This document shows, one piece after another, positions 47,348-55,329 of a DNA stretch of 64,000 bases (the stretch's first letter is position 1; each line of letters starts with the position of its first letter). The stretch comes from an uncultured Prevotellaceae bacterium (GTDB lineage Bacteria > Bacteroidota > Bacteroidia > Bacteroidales > Bacteroidaceae), in assembly GCA_900319385.1 (NCBI GenBank), contig ONOG01000006.1, forward strand, positions 1-64,000, read 5' to 3'. The notes under the pieces were generated by a model that made no database searches, was not told where the DNA came from, and was given only the letters and a program-made list of their open reading frames with translations. A program made the position numbers and the translations under genes.

Positions 47348-47387
47348 TGACCTCACTCCCCTGAGGAGAGCTGGGCGGAGGGGTCCG

Positions 47388-47603
47388 CTATGATTTAAGT
47401 ATTATCTTTACCAAATCGACCGACTCAGCTGCATGAGGTCGCGGTCGTGGTGCTGACGGGGTTCGCACTTGTTGTCCAGAATCATCGATGGGGCCATAGA
47501 CGGTCGTCACACGAGTGTGTTCGCCAGCCGTAATCGGCTGTGCCTGTGCGGCCGTGGTCATGCCGACGCACAGCAGCAAGGAAAAGAACGCGCGTAGGTT
47601 CAT
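47388..47603 (-). CDS. Short secreted peptide, possibly the remnant of a longer gene
   Basis: 71 aa from the ATG at 47603: a convincing signal peptide (LRAFFSLLLCVGMTTAAQAQ) followed by only about 49 residues with no family I know. The frame extends further upstream but that part crosses a -7 box and lacks sense. In another frame the end reads SMAPSMILDNKCEPR...LSRSIW and stops at 47408, which looks more protein-like than the annotated end, so a frameshift or truncation is likely. Confidence 0.45.
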   Translation of the reverse strand: MNLRAFFSLLLCVGMTTAAQAQPITAGEHTRVTTVYGPIDDSGQQVRTPSAPRPRPHAAESVDLVKIILKS

Positions 47604-47653
47604 AGTGCTTGTGTGTTTAGTTAGATAAAATGAATATTTAGGTGATGCATCCA

Positions 47654-47661
47654 CAAAGATA
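47654..47661 (-). promoter_or_regulatory. -7 box before the short secreted peptide gene
   Basis: TATCTTTG on the minus strand, about 50 nt before the ATG. No clear -33 element. Confidence 0.4.
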
Positions 47662-48046
47662 CGAAAATCACATATTATATCCTCTCTTTCACGTATTACA
47701 ATCGCGTTACACCTGCCGTCACCCGACGCTCTCACGCCCCCTGACAGGCCCTTTGCAACACGACATTCTGCCTCCCAAAACTTCGCAAAATGCCTTGCAA
47801 ACTGGCAGCAGGCGCACAGCAAAATCAGACAAGAGGCTCTATTACTATATAGACAGGCGTGCGGAAAAAAGTTTAACCTTCGCTGAAAACAATACTCAAC
47901 TTTCGACAGTTGTGTTTTATACCATGAATAACATTTTCAAGTTCACGCTTTATATTCCCCTTCAGCAGGTAATAAAGCCGTAAGGCTTCCCAATTCATGG
48001 TTGCAATAAAAGGAATAATAGAAATGATTGGTGTCCAGCAAAAATC

Positions 48047-48277
48047 AGTCCCGAAGGGACGACAGACCACAGGCAGGGGTGAAGCGAAGCGCAACCCCTG
48101 CTAACGTACATGATAGAAGTGAAGCCCCGAAGGGGCGACAGGCAAAATGAATAGCTTGATATTGAATGTTCTTGTCTTTTATCTGTCGCCCCTTCGGGGC
48201 TACATTCCCTCCTTAACACCAAGCAGGGGTTGCGCTTCGCTTCACCCCTGCCTGTGTTCTGTCGTCCCTTCGGGACT
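48047..48277. repeat. 231-bp near-perfect inverted repeat element
   Basis: Two pairs of arms: 48047-48102 with 48222-48277 (56 bp, one mismatch) and 48124-48141 with 48183-48200 (18 bp, perfect). The 21 nt between the arm pairs do not match. Each arm contains smaller hairpins (CCCGAAGGG, GCCCCGAAGGGGC, GCAGGGGT...ACCCCTGC). The small frames over it are not real genes. Similar to dispersed palindromic repeats of Bacteroidales. The stretch 47662-48854 holds no gene I can support. Confidence 0.85.
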
Positions 48278-48402
48278 TTCCAAGTCCCCTGATACTCAAA
48301 TACTATCCAATGCCAATGGCAATGGAAAATACAGCAATCTCTTGCTTTTTTTTTACCAGACAGCAATCAATAAGAATAATAATTAGAAATCATTAGAACT
48401 CA

Positions 48403-48507
48403 TTCATGGTTTACATTCATGACATTCATGGTATAAAAATATCACATCCACGGTTAACATTCATGTCATCCACGGTATGTATTCAGGTCATCCACGGTAT
48501 AAACTCA
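48403..48507. repeat. Degenerate tandem repeat of about 22 bp
   Basis: About five units of the type CATTCATGGTATA / CATCCACGGTATA. AT-rich palindromic words around ATATCATTGATAT follow to about 48592. Confidence 0.6.
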
Positions 48508-48698
48508 AAATATCATTGATATTTCTACAAATTCCAATGATATTCTTACAAATTGCATTGAGATTTTCAAAAATATCAATGATATTTTGACTTTGGTCGG
48601 TGGATTTCGGGTGATTGATGTCAGGATTACAGCAGATTGACGTGCCTGTCAAGCAAAAAAACTTCGCGCTTTTGTTTCCATTTCACCTCACTTTTACG

Positions 48699-48706
48699 TA
48701 AATTTG
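48699..48706 (+). promoter_or_regulatory. Possible -7 box of the sigma-factor operon
   Basis: TAAATTTG fits TAnnTTTG, with TTTG 24 nt upstream (48671-48674), a spacer longer than usual. It would give a leader of about 140 nt. Confidence 0.35.
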
Positions 48707-48854
48707 CAGGGAAGCTAAGGTTTTCCATCACCTCACACAAACAGCAGATGAAGAGAACAATCCCGACGGCGCGACTGACGCTGTGCAGCATGGCAGCAGA
48801 AAAACACGGAGGACTGAACTTAACTTTTTCCGACTTTGCACGTAAACAAAGTGT

Positions 48855-49343
48855 ATGACACGCACAGAGTTTGAACGGTCTGTCCGCCAGTTGCGGCCCG
48901 AGATGCTGAAGGTGGCTCGGAGCTTTTTCGCGTCGCCCGACGATGCCGAGGACGCTGTGCAGGACGCTCTGGTCAGGCTGTGGCAATATGCCGAGCGGAT
49001 TGACACCCGTCAGAACGTCGCCGGACTGGCTGTGCGTGTGACGAAAAACTGCTGTGTGAACCTGTGGCGAAGCAGGCAGAAGACCGACAACCAGCCGAGC
49101 GACGGAATCGACGCTTCTCCACACGAGCTGCTGGAGGCCGACGAACTGCGGAACGCACTGTTCAAGGCGGTCGATCAGCTGACTCCTCGCGAGCGCGAGC
49201 TCTTCACCCTGCGCCAGTGGGAGGGACTGTCGAACGACGACATCGCTCAGCGCACCGGCATCGCGAAAAATTCGGTGAAGGTGATGGTGTCGGGCGCACG
49301 GCACAAGCTGATGCAACTGCTACGCCGCTTTTTGGAATCCTAA
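48855..49343 (+). CDS. ECF-type RNA polymerase sigma factor
   Basis: 162 aa. Sigma region 2 (about 10-80, with PDDAEDAVQDALVRLWQY) and region 4 (about 105-160, LTPRERELFTLRQWEGLSNDDIAQRTG, a helix-turn-helix) and nothing else, typical of extracytoplasmic-function sigma factors. It directs polymerase to a small regulon, usually under the control of a membrane anti-sigma factor, which is the probable role of the next gene (6 nt downstream). It is not followed by a SusC gene, so it is not the usual polysaccharide-uptake arrangement. Confidence 0.93.
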   Translation: MTRTEFERSVRQLRPEMLKVARSFFASPDDAEDAVQDALVRLWQYAERIDTRQNVAGLAVRVTKNCCVNLWRSRQKTDNQPSDGIDASPHELLEADELRNALFKAVDQLTPRERELFTLRQWEGLSNDDIAQRTGIAKNSVKVMVSGARHKLMQLLRRFLES

Positions 49344-49349
49344 ACAAAG

Positions 49350-49988
49350 ATGACGACCATGACGAGCGAAAACAAGATTCAGCAACTCATCGACCGCTAC
49401 ATGGCTGGTGAGACTTCGCCGACCGACGAACGGGAGTTGGCACGACTGCTCGAAGCCCAGCACGACCTGCCCACCGACTGGGCAGCGGTGCGTGCGATGC
49501 TGGGCGAACTGACGCTGGGCGAACTGTGCTTCGACCGTATCGTGGAAAGACGCCGTCGGCGGCTGTGGCTGAGGCGCACGGCATGGGCTGCCGCTGCCTG
49601 TGCAGCCATCGTGCTGGCGTTGCTGTTCTGGCCCTCGGACATCGTGCCGACAAAGCCTCGGCAAATCTTCTTGTCCCAAGAAACGGTTCTGACAAAGGCC
49701 TGTCTGCCCACAACCACCGACGCTCAGCCGACCACCGTTCCTCCCGAGCCCTCACGACCGATGGCACAGACGCCTGTCCGCCAGGAGCGACAGCCTCAGC
49801 CCCAACCGACGGTAGAGGAAGAGCCCTTGCTGGCAGAGGCCGACGTGATGGACGAAGCCATCTATCTCGAGCCCCTGACCGAAGAAATACCTTCCGCCGG
49901 AGAGTTGGCGATGAGCATACGCGAACGCGGAGAACGCCTTCAACAAAGAATTAGCAGCCAACGCGCTGAGAATGATTTTAATTTCTAA
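49350..49988 (+). CDS. Probable membrane-bound anti-sigma factor
   Basis: 212 aa. A cytoplasmic N-terminal region (1-72) of the size and character of an anti-sigma domain (IDRYMAGETSPTDERELARLL), one membrane helix (about 75-95, AWAAAACAAIVLALLFW), and a Pro/Gln/Glu-rich periplasmic part. The helix begins after a cluster of Arg residues (ERRRRRLWLRR), which fits an inside N-terminus. The start may also be the Met three codons in. The assignment rests on topology and on its place directly behind the sigma gene; no zinc-binding HxxxCxxC is visible. Confidence 0.7.
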   Translation: MTTMTSENKIQQLIDRYMAGETSPTDERELARLLEAQHDLPTDWAAVRAMLGELTLGELCFDRIVERRRRRLWLRRTAWAAAACAAIVLALLFWPSDIVPTKPRQIFLSQETVLTKACLPTTTDAQPTTVPPEPSRPMAQTPVRQERQPQPQPTVEEEPLLAEADVMDEAIYLEPLTEEIPSAGELAMSIRERGERLQQRISSQRAENDFNF

Positions 49989-50008
49989 CCCTTAACACCT
50001 TTCGACCA

Positions 50009-51133
50009 ATGAAAACCAAGATTTGGACCACACTGATTGCCTGCACACTCATACCTGTGCTTGCCTTTGCCCAACCCAACGTACGGCTGGACAGCCTCGA
50101 ACGGCTGTTCGAAGCCTCGGGCTTGAAGATTCATCGTTGCCAAAGTAACAGAAGAGGTCCATATATCACCCATACGGAAAGAGTTGATCATGTATGGGAG
50201 TGCGACACCAACACCATGCCCCGTGACTACTTTATGCGTTGGGCGAACACCTATTTGGATATTTCCCATGAGGACTGGAAGGGAGATCCATTTCGGCAAT
50301 GCGACGTGAATGAGGTGGTACGACGTTCACGACAAACCTTCGACAAGCTGATGGAAACGGCGCAAGAAAGTTACCATTTCGAAAAACACAGCGACAAAAC
50401 CGACACCCTGCTATACAGCATTGCGCTGTCGGGCTTTGGGGGGGACACGCTACGCAGTCATCCATATTTCAATCGACCGGCATATTATGAGAACGCACAA
50501 GAAACTGTCAGCCTTAAATTTACAAACTATAACGACCCCTTTTGGGGAAGTAAAACTCTGAGTTACAACCATGAATACAGAATTCCATTACCCGAACAGA
50601 CCGAACAGTTCTTTAGGACAAAACTGGATGTCAAAGAATTTGAGGCGTTGTTAAAAAAGACCCTGAAGCATCGCCACGTGAAACTACGTCCCGTTCACTG
50701 GAAACACGATCCGAGCCTTTCGCCCAATGATTCCAAAGACTATACCCTCCTAGGTATATCTTCACACAACGAAGGCTACGGAGAAACGAGGGGTACAACC
50801 TACTACATCCCCGCCTCGGAGGAAGCCTTGGCTTACGAACTGCTCAACAAAGTTCTCTGCCTCACGAAGACGTATGTCGATGCACATCCGACAAACGACT
50901 ATTATTTCACTCACACACAAGGGTTCGACGGCTGTATGAATGAGATTTTGTCCTGCTGGCTCCACTTTGAAGGAGAGAATAAGGGCAGGCACTCCCTATT
51001 GTATCAATTATACGCCTACAAGGATGAGGCTGGCTACTACCTCCTCAGCATCGTCACCGACGGCGACGTGTTGATTCCGCGTCGCTGGCCGCGACTGAAG
51101 TCGTGGGTGAACGGAGTGAGAAAGGAGTGGTGA
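50009..51133 (+). CDS. Secreted protein of unknown function in a sigma-factor operon
   Basis: 374 aa. Signal peptide ending at AFAQ (about residue 22). The mature protein is soluble and Tyr/His/Asp-rich, without a membrane helix or a motif I recognise. LDSLERLFEASG near the N-terminus and IPRRWPRLKSWVNGVR at the end have no parallel I can name. It starts 20 nt after the anti-sigma candidate and ends 6 nt before a terminator, so it belongs to the three-gene operon and may be the sensed or regulated envelope component. Confidence 0.65.
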   Translation: MKTKIWTTLIACTLIPVLAFAQPNVRLDSLERLFEASGLKIHRCQSNRRGPYITHTERVDHVWECDTNTMPRDYFMRWANTYLDISHEDWKGDPFRQCDVNEVVRRSRQTFDKLMETAQESYHFEKHSDKTDTLLYSIALSGFGGDTLRSHPYFNRPAYYENAQETVSLKFTNYNDPFWGSKTLSYNHEYRIPLPEQTEQFFRTKLDVKEFEALLKKTLKHRHVKLRPVHWKHDPSLSPNDSKDYTLLGISSHNEGYGETRGTTYYIPASEEALAYELLNKVLCLTKTYVDAHPTNDYYFTHTQGFDGCMNEILSCWLHFEGENKGRHSLLYQLYAYKDEAGYYLLSIVTDGDVLIPRRWPRLKSWVNGVRKEW

Positions 51134-51138
51134 CAAAA

Positions 51139-51183
51139 AAAGCCTCCCCGCAGACTTCCAATGAGGAAACTGGGGGAGGCTTT
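51139..51183. terminator. Two-way terminator
   Basis: AAAGCCTCCCC (51139-51149) with GGGGAGGCTTT (51173-51183). The minus strand continues with seven T. It separates the convergent sigma operon and DUF3467 gene. Confidence 0.85.
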
Positions 51184-51202
51184 GAAGTGCAATGCCGCTT
51201 GC

Positions 51203-51529
51203 TTAGGCTTCGCCGGGGTTCATGTTGAACGGCGCGATGGTAGCTCCCGGACGGGGCTGCTGACGCTGTTGCAGCTGGATTTCGCCAAACTGCTGTTCAT
51301 ACTTCTGCAGGTTGTCCTGCAGGGCGAAGAGGAGTCGCTTGGCGTGTTCGGGAGCCATGACGACACGGCTGCGCACTTCGGCTTTCTGCATGCCAGGCAT
51401 CATGCCGACGAAGTCGAGAATAAACTCGCTGGAAGAGTGGGTGAGGATGGCGAGGTTGCTATACACGCCTTGTGCCACCTCGGGCTTCAGCTCAATCTGA
51501 AGCTGCTTGTTTTGCTGTTCGTTTGCCAT
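51203..51529 (-). CDS. DUF3467 family protein
   Basis: 108 aa from the ATG at 51529 (MANEQQNKQLQIELKPEVAQG); the long upstream extension is a shadow of the MATE gene on the other strand. Matches the pattern of DUF3467 (ELKPEVAQGVYSNLAILTHSSSEFILDF and VVMAPEHAKRLLFALQDNL). Short cytoplasmic protein, Gln-rich at the end. Function unknown; widespread in Bacteroidetes. Confidence 0.85.
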   Translation of the reverse strand: MANEQQNKQLQIELKPEVAQGVYSNLAILTHSSSEFILDFVGMMPGMQKAEVRSRVVMAPEHAKRLLFALQDNLQKYEQQFGEIQLQQRQQPRPGATIAPFNMNPGEA

Positions 51530-51560
51530 AGGAATGTCTATATTATATGTATTAAGTGGT

Positions 51561-51600
51561 GCAAAGTTATGGATATTTTTTGGATTATTCGTAACTTTGC
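51561..51600. promoter_or_regulatory. Mirror-image pair of -7 boxes in a divergent promoter region
   Basis: GCAAAGTTA (51561-51569) and TAACTTTGC (51592-51600) are perfect reverse complements. The left one is the -7 box of the DUF3467 gene, the right one that of the MATE operon. Neither has a clear -33 TTTG at the normal distance. Confidence 0.6.
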
Positions 51601-51622
51601 ACCGCTTTTTTGGTAGAAAGAG

Positions 51623-53101
51623 ATGACTGACAGCACGACGACAACACTTTCGAGGACGGACGTGCTGCTGGAGCGTGTGCGTTCCGGCGGCACGGATTGG
51701 TCGTTGCGCGAACAGGTGGAGTTGGCTGTACGGCTGGCTGTACCTGCCATCCTTGCACAGATTTCCAGCATCGTGATGGAGTATATCGACGCGTCGATGG
51801 TGGGTCATCTCGGAGCTGCCAGCTCGGCGAGCATCGGTCTGGTGGCCACGACGACGTGGCTGTTCTGGGGACTGGGCAGCGCTGCATCGACCGGTTTTTC
51901 GGTGCAGGTGGCACATAAGATTGGCGGCAACGACCCTGTGGGTGCGCGGGCTGTGCTCCGGCAGTCGCTGGTCGCCTGCCTCATCTTCAGCCTTGTGCTC
52001 ATGTCGGTGGGCATCGCCATCAGCGACCGACTGCCCTACTGGCTGGGCGGCAGCGAGGACATCGCACACGAAGCCACCATGTACTTCCTCATCTGTGCGC
52101 TCTCCATGCCGGTGTTCCAGTTCCATTTCCTGACAAGCAGCATGCTGCGCTGCAGCGGCAACGTGAAGGTGCCCAGCCTGCTCAACATCCTCATGTGTGT
52201 GCTCGACGTGGTGTTCAACTTCTTCCTCATCTTCCCCACACGCGAGGTCACGCTGGGCGATCGCGTCGTCACCGTCCCTGGTTTCGGACTCGGAGTGGCT
52301 GGTGCAGCCCTAGGCACGATGCTGGCTGGTTTTATCATCAGCCTGCTGCTGTTCTATTTTCTCTGCTTCCGTTCGGCCCACCTGCGCATCTTCGGCCGCA
52401 ACATCTGGCGGCAGACCACCTGGCGACATTTCGTGCCGACGAACATGGTGCTGCGCAAAGCCATCAAAATCAGTATGCCCATCGGGTGTGAACGAACCAT
52501 CATGACGGGGGCACAAATCACCTCGACGATGATTGTCGCACCGCTCGGCATGATGGCCATCGCCGCCAACTCGTTCGGCATCAACGCAGAGAGTCTGTGC
52601 TACATGCCTGGCTACGGAATTGCCGACGGCGCCACGACCCTCGTCGGACAGAGCATTGGTGCCAAGCGTCAGGACCTGGCGCGACGCTTTGCCCACATCA
52701 CGGTCGTGATGGGCATCTGCGTCATGGCGGTGATGGGGGTGGTGATGTATCTGGCTGCACCCGCGATGATGGGTGTGCTGACCCCCGTTCCCGAAATCAT
52801 CGAACTGGGCACCGAAGCCCTGCGCATCGAGGCCTTTGCCGAACCGATGTTCGCTGCCGCCATCGTCTGCTACGGCGTGTTCGTCGGTGCCGGCGACACG
52901 CTCGTGCCGAGCACGATGAACCTGTTCGCCATTTGGGCCGTGCGCATCACGCTGGCCATCGCCCTTGCTCCGGTGATGGGACTCAACGGCGTGTGGCTCG
53001 CCATGTGCATCGAGCTGAACCTGCGCGGCATACTCTTCCTCCTGCGTCTGCGAAGCAAGCGCTGGATCCCTAAAGATCTCCGAAAATTATCTTCAACATG
53101 A
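51623..53101 (+). CDS. MATE-family transporter, first gene of a three-gene operon
   Basis: 492 aa with about 12 membrane helices. The N-terminal region precedes a standard MATE fold (AVRLAVPAILAQISSIVMEYIDASMVGHLG). The next gene overlaps it by ATGA (53098-53101), so the products are translationally coupled. Substrate unknown; the downstream C-S lyase hints at a thiol or sulfur compound, which is inference. Confidence 0.88.
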   Translation: MTDSTTTTLSRTDVLLERVRSGGTDWSLREQVELAVRLAVPAILAQISSIVMEYIDASMVGHLGAASSASIGLVATTTWLFWGLGSAASTGFSVQVAHKIGGNDPVGARAVLRQSLVACLIFSLVLMSVGIAISDRLPYWLGGSEDIAHEATMYFLICALSMPVFQFHFLTSSMLRCSGNVKVPSLLNILMCVLDVVFNFFLIFPTREVTLGDRVVTVPGFGLGVAGAALGTMLAGFIISLLLFYFLCFRSAHLRIFGRNIWRQTTWRHFVPTNMVLRKAIKISMPIGCERTIMTGAQITSTMIVAPLGMMAIAANSFGINAESLCYMPGYGIADGATTLVGQSIGAKRQDLARRFAHITVVMGICVMAVMGVVMYLAAPAMMGVLTPVPEIIELGTEALRIEAFAEPMFAAAIVCYGVFVGAGDTLVPSTMNLFAIWAVRITLAIALAPVMGLNGVWLAMCIELNLRGILFLLRLRSKRWIPKDLRKLSST

Positions 53102-53955
53102 ATATTATCCAAAACCAACACTTCGAAGGCGAACGTCCGCTCTTTGAAAGCCACGACCTGCGCCTGGAGCAGGTGACCATCGGCGAGGGCGAAAGTGCCA
53201 TCAAGGAATGTAGCAACATCGAAGCAGAGAACTGCTATTTCGAGGGGAAATACCCCTTCTGGCACGTCCACGGTTTCCGCATCGAGAATTGCCACTTCGC
53301 TGTCGGCGCACGTTCCGCCCTGTGGTACAGCGACCACCTCGTGATGAGGAACACACGCATCGACGGCCCGAAAATGTTCCGCGAAATGGAGAACATCGAA
53401 CTGGAGAACGTCACCATCAACGATGCCGACGAAATCTTCTGGCGCTGCCGCGACATCCGTGCCAAGAACCTCGAACTGCACGACGGAACCTATCCTTTCA
53501 TGTTCTGCGAAAGGGTGTTTATCGACGGTCTGAAGAGCGATTCGAAGTACGTGTTCCAGTATTGCAAAAACATCGAACTGCACAACGCCCACATCGTGAC
53601 CAAGGACTCGTTCTGGGAATGTGAGAATATTACCATCTGTGACTCGCACCTCGACGGCGAATACCTGGCATGGCACTCGAAGAACGTGCGCCTCGTGCGC
53701 TGCCACCTGGCGGGCGAACAGCTGCTGTGCTATGCCGACCGGCTGATTTTGGAGGACTGCACCTTCGACGCTCAGTGCGACCGTGTGTTTGAGTACAGCA
53801 ACGTCCAGGCCAACATTCGCGGTCATATCGAGAACATCAAGAACCCGACCAGTGGCCACATCATCGCCGACAGCATCGGCTCCGTCACCATCGACGAAAA
53901 CATCAAACAGCCAGCCGACTGCGTGATTGAGACCCGCCAAGCACTTTCTAACTAA
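53098..53955 (+). CDS. DUF3737 family protein (beta-helix)
   Basis: 285 aa. The sequence is a series of short repeats ending in NCxF, CHF and similar (IEAENCYFEGKYPFWHVHGFRIENCHF), consistent with a right-handed parallel beta-helix as in DUF3737. No signal peptide. It overlaps the MATE gene by 4 bp and is followed 8 nt later by the lyase gene. Catalytic role unknown. Confidence 0.85.
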   Translation: MNIIQNQHFEGERPLFESHDLRLEQVTIGEGESAIKECSNIEAENCYFEGKYPFWHVHGFRIENCHFAVGARSALWYSDHLVMRNTRIDGPKMFREMENIELENVTINDADEIFWRCRDIRAKNLELHDGTYPFMFCERVFIDGLKSDSKYVFQYCKNIELHNAHIVTKDSFWECENITICDSHLDGEYLAWHSKNVRLVRCHLAGEQLLCYADRLILEDCTFDAQCDRVFEYSNVQANIRGHIENIKNPTSGHIIADSIGSVTIDENIKQPADCVIETRQALSN

Positions 53956-53963
53956 ATATACCT

Positions 53964-55154
53964 ATGGATTGTATTTTTGATGAATTTGTCCCGCGCCGCG
54001 GCAGCGACTGCTACAAGTGGGACTTGGCCGACGGCGACGACGTGCTGCCGCTGTGGGTTGCCGACATGGATTTCAAGGCTGCACCGTGCATTCAGCGCGC
54101 CCTGCAGAAACGTGTGGAACATGGTGTGTTCGGCTACGAACGTGTGCCAGAGGCATATTACAAAGCCGTACAGCAATGGTTTCAGAAGCGTCATGGATGG
54201 AAGATCGAGCGCGAGTGGATGATCTACACCACGGGGGTCGTCCCTGCACTGTCGGCCATTGTGCGTGCCATGGTCATGACAGGCGACAAGGTGCTGCTCA
54301 CCACCCCCGTCTATAACTGCTTCTTCTCCTGCGTTCGCAACAACGGCGCCGAAGTGCTCGACAGCCCGCTCCGCGTAGGCGACGACGGTATGTACCACAT
54401 CGACTGGGCCGACTTCGAGGAGAAATGTGCCGACGAGAAGTGCGTGGCTTACATCCTGTGCAACCCTCACAACCCGGGTGGCCGCGTATGGAGCAAGGAC
54501 GAACTGCAGAGGATTGGCGAGATTTGCCGCCGTCACCATGTGCTGGTGGTCAGCGACGAGATCCACAACGAGCTGGTCATGCCAGGTTACACGTACACTC
54601 CTTTCGCCAGCGTTTCGAAGGAGAACGAAGAGCACTGCGTGGTGTGCACGTCGGCATCGAAGTCGTTCAACATCGCCGGTCTGCAGATGGCCAACATCAC
54701 CTGCCCCGACCCTGCCCTGCGCCGCCGCATCGACCGCGCCATCAATATCCACGAAACCTGCGACGTGAACCCCTTTGCGCCCGTCGCCACCATCGCTGCC
54801 TACAGCGACGAGGGAGCCGAGTGGCTGCGTGAACTGAACTTATATATAAAAGGTAACTACGACTGCCTGGCGCAGGCCTTGAGTACGCTCAACGCCCAAC
54901 ACCCCACCCTCGACCTTCGCCTCATGCCCCTCGAAGGCACCTACCTGGCTTGGGTCGATTGCAAAACGCTCTGCGCCCATCTCGGCACCACCTGCAAGGG
55001 ACTGGAAGAGCGCCTCGTGCGCGAGGCCCGCGTGTGGTTCAACGAAGGTTCGATGTACGGCCAGAGCGGCGAAGGCTACCTCCGCATCAACCTCGCCTGC
55101 CAGCGTAGCACGCTGCAGGAGGCCCTGCGACGCTTCGCAGATTTTGTGAAATAG
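53964..55154 (+). CDS. PLP-dependent C-S lyase of the MalY/PatB family
   Basis: 396 aa, fold type I. The pyridoxal-phosphate lysine is Lys233 in SASKSFN; CNPHNPGG (166-173) and SDEIHNEL (197-204) are present. MalY/PatB enzymes cleave C-S bonds (cystathionine beta-lyase, cysteine desulfhydrase activities) and differ from ordinary transaminases by the MPLWVADMDF-like region, here LPLWVADMDF. It is the last gene of the MATE-DUF3737 operon and is followed by a terminator. Confidence 0.9.
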   Translation: MDCIFDEFVPRRGSDCYKWDLADGDDVLPLWVADMDFKAAPCIQRALQKRVEHGVFGYERVPEAYYKAVQQWFQKRHGWKIEREWMIYTTGVVPALSAIVRAMVMTGDKVLLTTPVYNCFFSCVRNNGAEVLDSPLRVGDDGMYHIDWADFEEKCADEKCVAYILCNPHNPGGRVWSKDELQRIGEICRRHHVLVVSDEIHNELVMPGYTYTPFASVSKENEEHCVVCTSASKSFNIAGLQMANITCPDPALRRRIDRAINIHETCDVNPFAPVATIAAYSDEGAEWLRELNLYIKGNYDCLAQALSTLNAQHPTLDLRLMPLEGTYLAWVDCKTLCAHLGTTCKGLEERLVREARVWFNEGSMYGQSGEGYLRINLACQRSTLQEALRRFADFVK

Positions 55155-55240
55155 CAGATATCGTTCGGTCATACGAGCAGAATGGTGCTTCATCGATTCT
55201 GCCATGACGAGAAGAGGTCGGATGTTGACCTGACAGTTCA

Positions 55241-55275
55241 AAATCCCCCTCTGGCGACAGGCCAGAGGGGGATTT
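55241..55275. terminator. Two-way terminator
   Basis: Perfect 15-bp stem AAATCCCCCTCTGGC / GCCAGAGGGGGATTT with a 5-nt loop between the lyase gene (plus) and the large secreted gene (minus). Confidence 0.9.
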
Positions 55276-55329
55276 CCGTTGGTTTGGAATTGGTGGGTAG
55301 GAAAGCCGTCATGAGCTTTCCGACCTTTT

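Noticed and set aside
47873..48094. 73-codon frame with MNWEALRLYYLLKGN
   Set aside because: Repeats of this kind are often translated in Bacteroidales annotations, but there is no promoter or family, and it runs into the palindromic element.
48147..48386. Small protein frames over the 231-bp inverted repeat
   Set aside because: The translation is made of the repeat itself (LSPLRG, SRGCASLH) and appears on both strands, as expected for a palindrome.
51530..52126. 307-codon version of the DUF3467 gene
   Set aside because: The upstream 199 codons are antisense to the MATE gene and its promoter region.
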